This document shows positions 58,782-64,000 of a stretch of 64,000 nucleotides of DNA, piece by piece (within the stretch, counting starts at the first letter, position 1; each line of letters starts with the position of its first letter). A model generated the notes under the pieces. The model did not search any database. It saw only the letters and a program-made list of their open reading frames with translations, and was not told the origin of the DNA. This stretch comes from Smittia aterrima (lineage: Eukaryota; Arthropoda; Insecta; Diptera; Chironomidae): the NCBI GenBank assembly GCA_033063855.1, contig CP093830.1, forward strand, positions 19,964,854 through 20,028,853, given 5' to 3'. Position numbers and translations under genes: made by a program.

Positions 58782-59138
58782 ATGTCAACAGTTTACATTT
58801 TCGTTGGAGTTTACATCTTTTGGATAATTTTCATAATTTCTGCTTACTTCTCTGAGGAAATGAAGAAACGACGACAAGCTGAAACAGTTGAGAGGATCTT
58901 GAGAGCTGCAAATCTACAATCAGTTTACGACATAACTTGTTCTCATAATCAAAATCTTCGTCAGGAACTTGCGACGTCTTCCCTTAGTGAAACACAACGA
59001 AGGGAAGACGATGAAGAAGTTCCACTAGATCCTCCTGACATAATTATTTTGATTCCTGTAACAGAAGACTTGCCACCGCCTTACGCAGAAGTTGAAGCTG
59101 CTCCTCCATCATACGAAGATTGTCTGCGAAATCTTTGA
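58782..59138 (+). CDS. Small membrane protein with two PPxY motifs (array member F)
   Basis: One exon of 118 residues. The membrane segment (VYIFVGVYIFWIIFIISAYF) is followed by a basic, helical stretch (EEMKKRRQAETVERILRAAN) rather than the CKxG motif. The acidic tail ends with two WW ligands, DLPPPYAEV and APPSYEDCL, about eight residues apart. Doubling could raise binding to multi-WW-domain ligases. It lacks PSAP. It is the most divergent PPxY-bearing member, and like member A it has no intron. Confidence 0.75.
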   Translation: MSTVYIFVGVYIFWIIFIISAYFSEEMKKRRQAETVERILRAANLQSVYDITCSHNQNLRQELATSSLSETQRREDDEEVPLDPPDIIILIPVTEDLPPPYAEVEAAPPSYEDCLRNL

Positions 59139-59484
59139 ATCTCAAAGCAAAGCTAAGCATTTTGTAACTTAAACTTTTGAGTCGTTTAATGTTTCGTAAT
59201 AAAAATTCGTTTTCGAAGAATTGTGCGTAGAAAAATATTTCAGAGAGAAGCTTTCACATTTTCTCTCATTTTCTCTTCATTTTCTCTCATTTCATGTTCG
59301 AACTAAGCCGAAAAGTTTATCATTTTCAAAAGCTTAACTGTGACTTGAGAGCTTTGATAAGATAATCTCCAAAATCTTTTGAAACGATTACAAATCAGTT
59401 TTTGCAATTATTGATAAAACTCAAATGACAAAGAATATTTTCTTCATTCTTTTCTGAAACTTTGTTTCAATAAGTTCTCCAAAA
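59139..59484. promoter_or_regulatory. Upstream region of the astacin gene with tandem GATA sites
   Basis: TGATAAGATAATC at 59355-59367 contains two adjoining GATA sites, a pattern frequent in gut-expressed insect genes. An initiator-like ATCAGTT lies near 59397. No gene is seen. Confidence 0.5.
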
Positions 59485-60301
59485 ATGTTGAAGTTTGTGG
59501 TTCTCGTTTGCGCATTTGCTGCAGTTTTCTCTCTTCCAGCTGATTTTAATTTATCGGAAGATGATCGAGCTGAAGAGCTCGAGAATGCATTCCAAGGTGA
59601 TATGGTGATTTCTCAAGAAGATCTTGATGCGTTTAACGGTCGAATCGACACGAAGCTTCGATGGGTGAACAACAAGGTTCCATATTGGATCAACATGACT
59701 TATTTCAGTAAGTTAAGCAAAGAGAAAACTATTTCAAAAGTAGAAATAATCTTTGAAATCAATTTCAGGCGAGGAACAAGCTGCTTACATTCACAAAGCC
59801 GTTCAAACGATCAACAACTTGAATTGTATGGTTTTAGTTAATCGAACAACCGAGACTGATTATATCAAAGTGAGTGGGGACGCCACAGGTTGTTCATCAT
59901 CTGTTGGTAGACAAGGTGGCGCTCAAACTATTAAACTTAAACCTGCGACAGTTGGAAGTGGATGCTTCAGACTTTACACAATCGTTCACGAGTTTATTCA
60001 TTCCTTCGGCTTCCATCACATGCAATCATCCTACGATCGCGATCAATATGTTAACATTGTTTGGGACAACATCACACCAGGCACAGAAAACAACTTCGCA
60101 CTTTACGGAACAGAACGAGTGACTCACTTCGGGGTTCCTTACGACTACGGATCAGTGATGCATTACAGTGCAACGGCTTTCTCATCAAACGGCGCTGCAA
60201 CAATTGTTCCAGTTAGAGACTTGAATGGATTAACAATGGGACAACGGGATCGTCTATCAGAGAGTGATATCTTAAGAATCAAGCAAATGTACGGCTGTTG
60301 A
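59485..60301 (+). CDS. Secreted astacin-type zinc metalloprotease
   Basis: Two exons, 59485-59707 and 59769-60301, give 251 residues. A signal peptide (MLKFVVLVCAFAAVFS) and short propeptide precede the catalytic domain, which begins near RWVNNKVPYWI. The zinc site is HEFIHSFGFHH, with ligands at about H148, H152 and H158, followed by DRDQYV. The Met-turn reads YDYGSVMHYS, with the zinc-associated Tyr. All catalytic residues are present. There is no CUB or EGF domain, so this is a minimal astacin, as often found among digestive enzymes. The tandem GATA site upstream fits gut expression, which is inference. Confidence 0.93.
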
Positions 60302-60623
60302 GATATTCAAAAATAAATCATCACAAAGTCTTTGTGACGCTCGAAAGATAAATTTATCGGAATTCAATTAAAAGATTTTGTTTCTTATCTAATCAGCTTT
60401 AAAAATGAGATTTTCGGGTTTCAGCTTGTTCAGCTGGGATGAAAGTTTATTTTCTCGTTCAGCAACCGATGGAGATTCACATTCACAAAGAAACCGTCGA
60501 ATATCATTTGATCTTACGTCCTAGCAATATCGCATAATAAAATTTATAAAATCAAATCCGCCACAGAATGTTGCAGCTCAGTTGTCTTTAGACTTTTGTT
60601 CAAATTCTTTACCGATGTTCACT
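60302..60623. other. Convergent 3' region
   Basis: It contains the AATAAA signal of the astacin gene near 60313 and the 3' UTR of the minus-strand membrane protein. Nothing else is seen. Confidence 0.45.
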
Positions 60624-61560
60624 TCAGACTGTTGTGCGTGTTGGCTTCGCAGGATTCTGTTCGATTTCAAGAAGATCACGGTAAAGAGAAACTGCACAAA
60701 CCCACAAATAAAGTTGGAAAACTAAAATGAAAAGTTTAAAATATTTCGGTTAAGAAAATATTAAATTTCAAAAACAAACCAGCAAAGATGAAGTAAAGCA
60801 ATGCAATGTCCATGTCAGAGTCAAACACTTCAATGACACCGAGAACAGTTGACCAGAAAGCGCTCAGGAGGATTCCGACGAGATATGGGAACACGTGATG
60901 TGCCATTCGCTGGAAGCAGAGGAATTGATGTCGATATAACTTTTCTGTTGCCTGGAAAGACAGTCACGGAATTTTCCTTCTTTGATAGCGATCTCAAATA
61001 GAAATGAATTTAGAACAAAACGATTTGTGCAACAAACAACGGGGAAGGTGCGTAAGGGAAAAATTCCGAGAAATGTCCGAGCAACTTGTCAATCTTAATT
61101 TTGTCAAATTTCTACGACTTAACAGAAAGCTTTTGCTCACCTTGGTGCTACCGTAGAGCATGAAAATGGAAACGATCAGGAAGAAGAAACCGATGAACAT
61201 TGTTGAAATGTAAACGAGCCTAGAACGACACAACTTTTAATCAGATTTCTTAAAAAAGAGAGAACTAAACTTTCTTACCAAATCGCATCGTCTTCATTAT
61301 TTAAAGCGTCGTCTTCCTCAAGTTTCTGCTCGAAGTGAGGAACGTTGTACAAGACATGAAGCGCCCGAGCTAAATAAGCGAGACCTGTGATGACTCCAAA
61401 TACCGAAAGCAAAGTTCCGCCAGCATTCATGTCGAAGAAGAAGCAACAGTTTGACACACGAGGAACATTTCTAAGAGAAGAAAATTCTTATCAAACATGA
61501 AAATGCAAAGCGCCACACGCGTTTCATTCATTGTTACGACAGAAATCGAATGGAGCTCAT
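60624..61560 (-). CDS. Four-pass membrane protein of the insect DUF4728-like type
   Basis: Five exons on the minus strand: 61560-61538, 61470-61279, 61219-61141, 60951-60780 and 60721-60624. They join in phase to give 187 residues. After a short N-terminus, NVPRVSNCCFFFDMNAGGTL leads into the first membrane segment. Further segments are STMFIGFFFLIVSIFMLYG, YLVGILLSAFWSTVLGVIEV and IALLYFIFAVFQLYLWVCAV. The tail is short and polar. The VPRVxxCC start and four-pass layout match small uncharacterised insect membrane proteins; function is unknown. The first exon (residues MSSIRFLS) is the least certain, chosen for a GTAACA donor in the right phase. Confidence 0.75.
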
Positions 61561-64000
61561 GAGGGAAAATAAAAACTAATTTGCCACCACTCCGTGTGCT
61601 TCGAAACAAACATTTTTTAGCACTTTACTTTCTATTTTTAACAAACAGACTGAGAAAATGGGAAATTTCGCTTTGACGGGACAGTCCGGAGACGATGTTT
61701 CGATTGATTCGATCAGATCATTTGATAAAGAACTGTGTGAACTTTTTTTGAATAACTTTTTGATAAGAAATTGTCTTGAACTTTAATTTCAATTTATTTT
61801 TTCGTCACTGACAGATTTTCCCACAAATTCGAACTTTTCCTTTTAAAATTCTTCGATCTCTTAGACACTTTGATTTTAATTCGCCTTTCACCTTTCAAAT
61901 GTTTGAACTGCTTGCGATTTTGCTGCCATGATTAAATATTTTCCACTCAAAATTGAGACTGGCAATGAAGTGGCTGAAATCGTAGACAAAACTCGAGTCG
62001 CGACGTTGATAAAACTGACACTCGCGACGAAAATAAGAAAAGTTTTTCCATCGAGAAAATGTTCAGACGGAAAAAATAAAAGAGAGGAAAACGCAATTTT
62101 ATTTTCGGAAACGATCGCGAGAACATTTTCTCTTTAAATCGTCGATTGATCTCGCACTTAAATGTTTCATCATGAAACTTTGATGTCTATAAAGATTAGG
62201 CTCTCATCGCTTTACAGTCTTCACAGAAAATTAAATTAATTTCATTTGATTATCAAGTTTAGTCCAAATTGATTGTAATCGGAATTTAATGTAAAATCAA
62301 ATTTTTTATTCATGAAACATAAAATGTTGACAATCGCAGGTTGCGTGAGCTTCAGGGGAAACAATTTGAAATGAGCTTCACAGTTTTCTAATCTAACAAG
62401 ATTTTCATATTCAAAATAAACTTTGATAAATTAAACTTTCCCTCCCACGCATTCTCCTCATTTGACCATCAAACAAATTCTAGGTGCAAAGAACCATTCT
62501 GATGACCAAATTAATTACAATAAATTATGACCAATGACAAAAGTTTTGTAATTTCATTTCATTTTCATTCACAAAATATTATGTAAGTGTTTCATAAAAA
62601 AAATTCTTGTCTGCATTCGATTAAATCATCACATCAACCTCGTCAACTTGATTGCGAAGAACAAACGCATTTCCGCTCCCCTAACAACATCACACTTGTT
62701 GATCTCACTCAACCGTGATGAGAGTGACTGAATGAACTTAATTCTCTGATTAATGGTGATGCGATTTATGGCATAGTGAAAGAAAAATAAAAATTCGACC
62801 TTTGCATATTTCTCTTTGTCAACCGAGAGGAAGTTTGTTTCCCTTTTTCCACCGCCACGTCCGACAAACATGCAACGATTCAGTTTAATTAAACAACTAA
62901 GCTGAATAAATTAATTGAAATATGTTCTCGGCCGTTGCTCAACTTATCCCCTCCATAGTTTTGTTAAATGCAAATTCACTCGAACCAACAAGAATTTCAG
63001 GGTCGAGCAGTCTCTTAATTGTATTATGAACTTCATCTCATCGACATTAATTATATTTGATTTATGAATGGATGAATGTTTTCTTGAGCAAATCTTTTCG
63101 ACGACTTTTCTTTGCAAAGTTCTTTGTTTGGTTGAAGTCAACATTGCTATGAAAACAACGATCAAACAGTCGCTCACTCTCTTGCTCTCCTTCTTCTCGC
63201 GCTGCTTCGCTTGACGTTCAGTTCGACCAGTTTATGTTGAAGTCTCGGTGTAAGCGGACGGATTTTTCGTTTTCTCTCGATGAGATCTTGTCTCATCCAA
63301 TGATTAATTGTGTAAAAAGTTAAACTAAATCTCATTAACCTGAAATATTCTCAAAGATCGAAGCAAAAATTTTCGTGTGAAAAAATTGGAAAAAAAAACT
63401 TCCTTGAACTTTTGTGCGAACTTTCAAGTGAATTTCATAAAGAAAAAAGTTTAAAAGAAAGAAGAAAACTTGTGAATAAAGAAGAGTCGATTAAACCGGA
63501 GGAAAAAAAGTTGAAGACTCATCGGATACATTGGTTCAGTCATGTGGATTACGCAAATTGAAAAAAATTATTAATTGCACGAAACGAATCGCAGGTAAAA
63601 TCTAAATAAACAACAAATCGTAACTTGGAGTCATAATGTTTCAGTCTGAGAGCACACAAAGGCGACTCGTTGAGCAAACCGTCAATAAATTCCGCTTACT
63701 TCAAAGCAGCCACTCAGTCTTTTTATGAGAAAAGAAAAGATGATTTAATACACGAGACCAGAGCAAATTAAAAGGAAATTTCTGCTTCGTCTGGTCGCGC
63801 AGAAAAAAACTTATAACCGGTTTGTGATTTCAATGCCTGCAGCTATGAATTTTATAATTTTGCTCGAAGTACCGAGTGAGCTTGCGGAGTGAAAATTGCG
63901 CGAGTGATGTTGAAGTCATTCAGAGAATTCGACGCCGCAATTGAATCATGCGTTGAGCAATTAGAAAATCACTTTTCATTTCAATTGACTGTGACTTAAT
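61561..64000. other. Gene-poor right end
   Basis: About 2.4 kb with no supported coding sequence. Short open frames such as 61928-62137 have no recognisable product. An initiator-like TTCAGTTCG with its A at 63220, followed by AT-rich, stop-dense sequence, may mark the first non-coding exon of a plus-strand gene beyond the window. That is weakly supported. Confidence 0.35.

Noticed and set aside
1..64000. tRNA or rRNA genes, CRISPR arrays, complete transposons
   Set aside because: None was recognised. The repeats found are tandem duplications, minisatellites and hairpins. No transposase or reverse transcriptase motif was seen.

Overview
The window is nuclear DNA of an insect, almost certainly a dipteran with a compact, AT-rich genome. 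Most introns are 50-100 bp with GT/AG borders, there are no operons, and the genes match fly families: an ems/E5 homeobox gene, Rab7, Bx42/SNW1, cytochrome c heme lyase, mRpS24, Oga, yip2, a pickpocket channel, clathrin light chain and a P-glycoprotein. The gene density and the expanded small families suggest a nematoceran such as a midge. That is inference; no species marker was read. I rebuilt exons by hand from splice borders and reading-frame phase.

Layout. 1-11.1 kb: one ems/E5-type homeobox gene on the minus strand, spread over about 7 kb by two ~3 kb introns and followed by ~4 kb of non-coding DNA. 12-24.4 kb: housekeeping genes, mostly in divergent or convergent pairs (LRR protein, Rab7, Bx42, Hccs, mRpS24, Oga, a GNAT-like membrane protein, yip2). 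24.6-30.8 kb: an F-box/LRR gene, a DEG/ENaC channel, clathrin light chain and a sulfotransferase. 31.2-40 kb: two tandem duplications, one of SLC6-type amino-acid transporters and one of F-box/LRR genes. 40.7-54.4 kb: a degenerate short-chain dehydrogenase, an SLC33-type transporter, a full-length P-glycoprotein, a strange low-complexity spliced locus with a long hairpin, an SLC22 organic cation transporter and an ornithine decarboxylase-like gene.

54.9-59.1 kb holds the most unusual feature. It is a tandem array of six short genes for small single-pass membrane proteins. Five carry C-terminal PPxY motifs, three of these also carry a PSAP motif just upstream, and one member has lost the motif. 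These look like compact membrane adaptors for Nedd4-type ubiquitin ligases and ESCRT-I. The array is followed by a secreted astacin protease and a four-pass membrane protein, then ~2.4 kb without a recognisable gene.

The right half is rich in membrane transport and endocytic sorting genes (amino-acid, cation and drug transporters, clathrin light chain, PPxY adaptors), and GATA-type sites precede several of them. A gut or other transporting epithelium is a plausible shared site of action, but this is inference.
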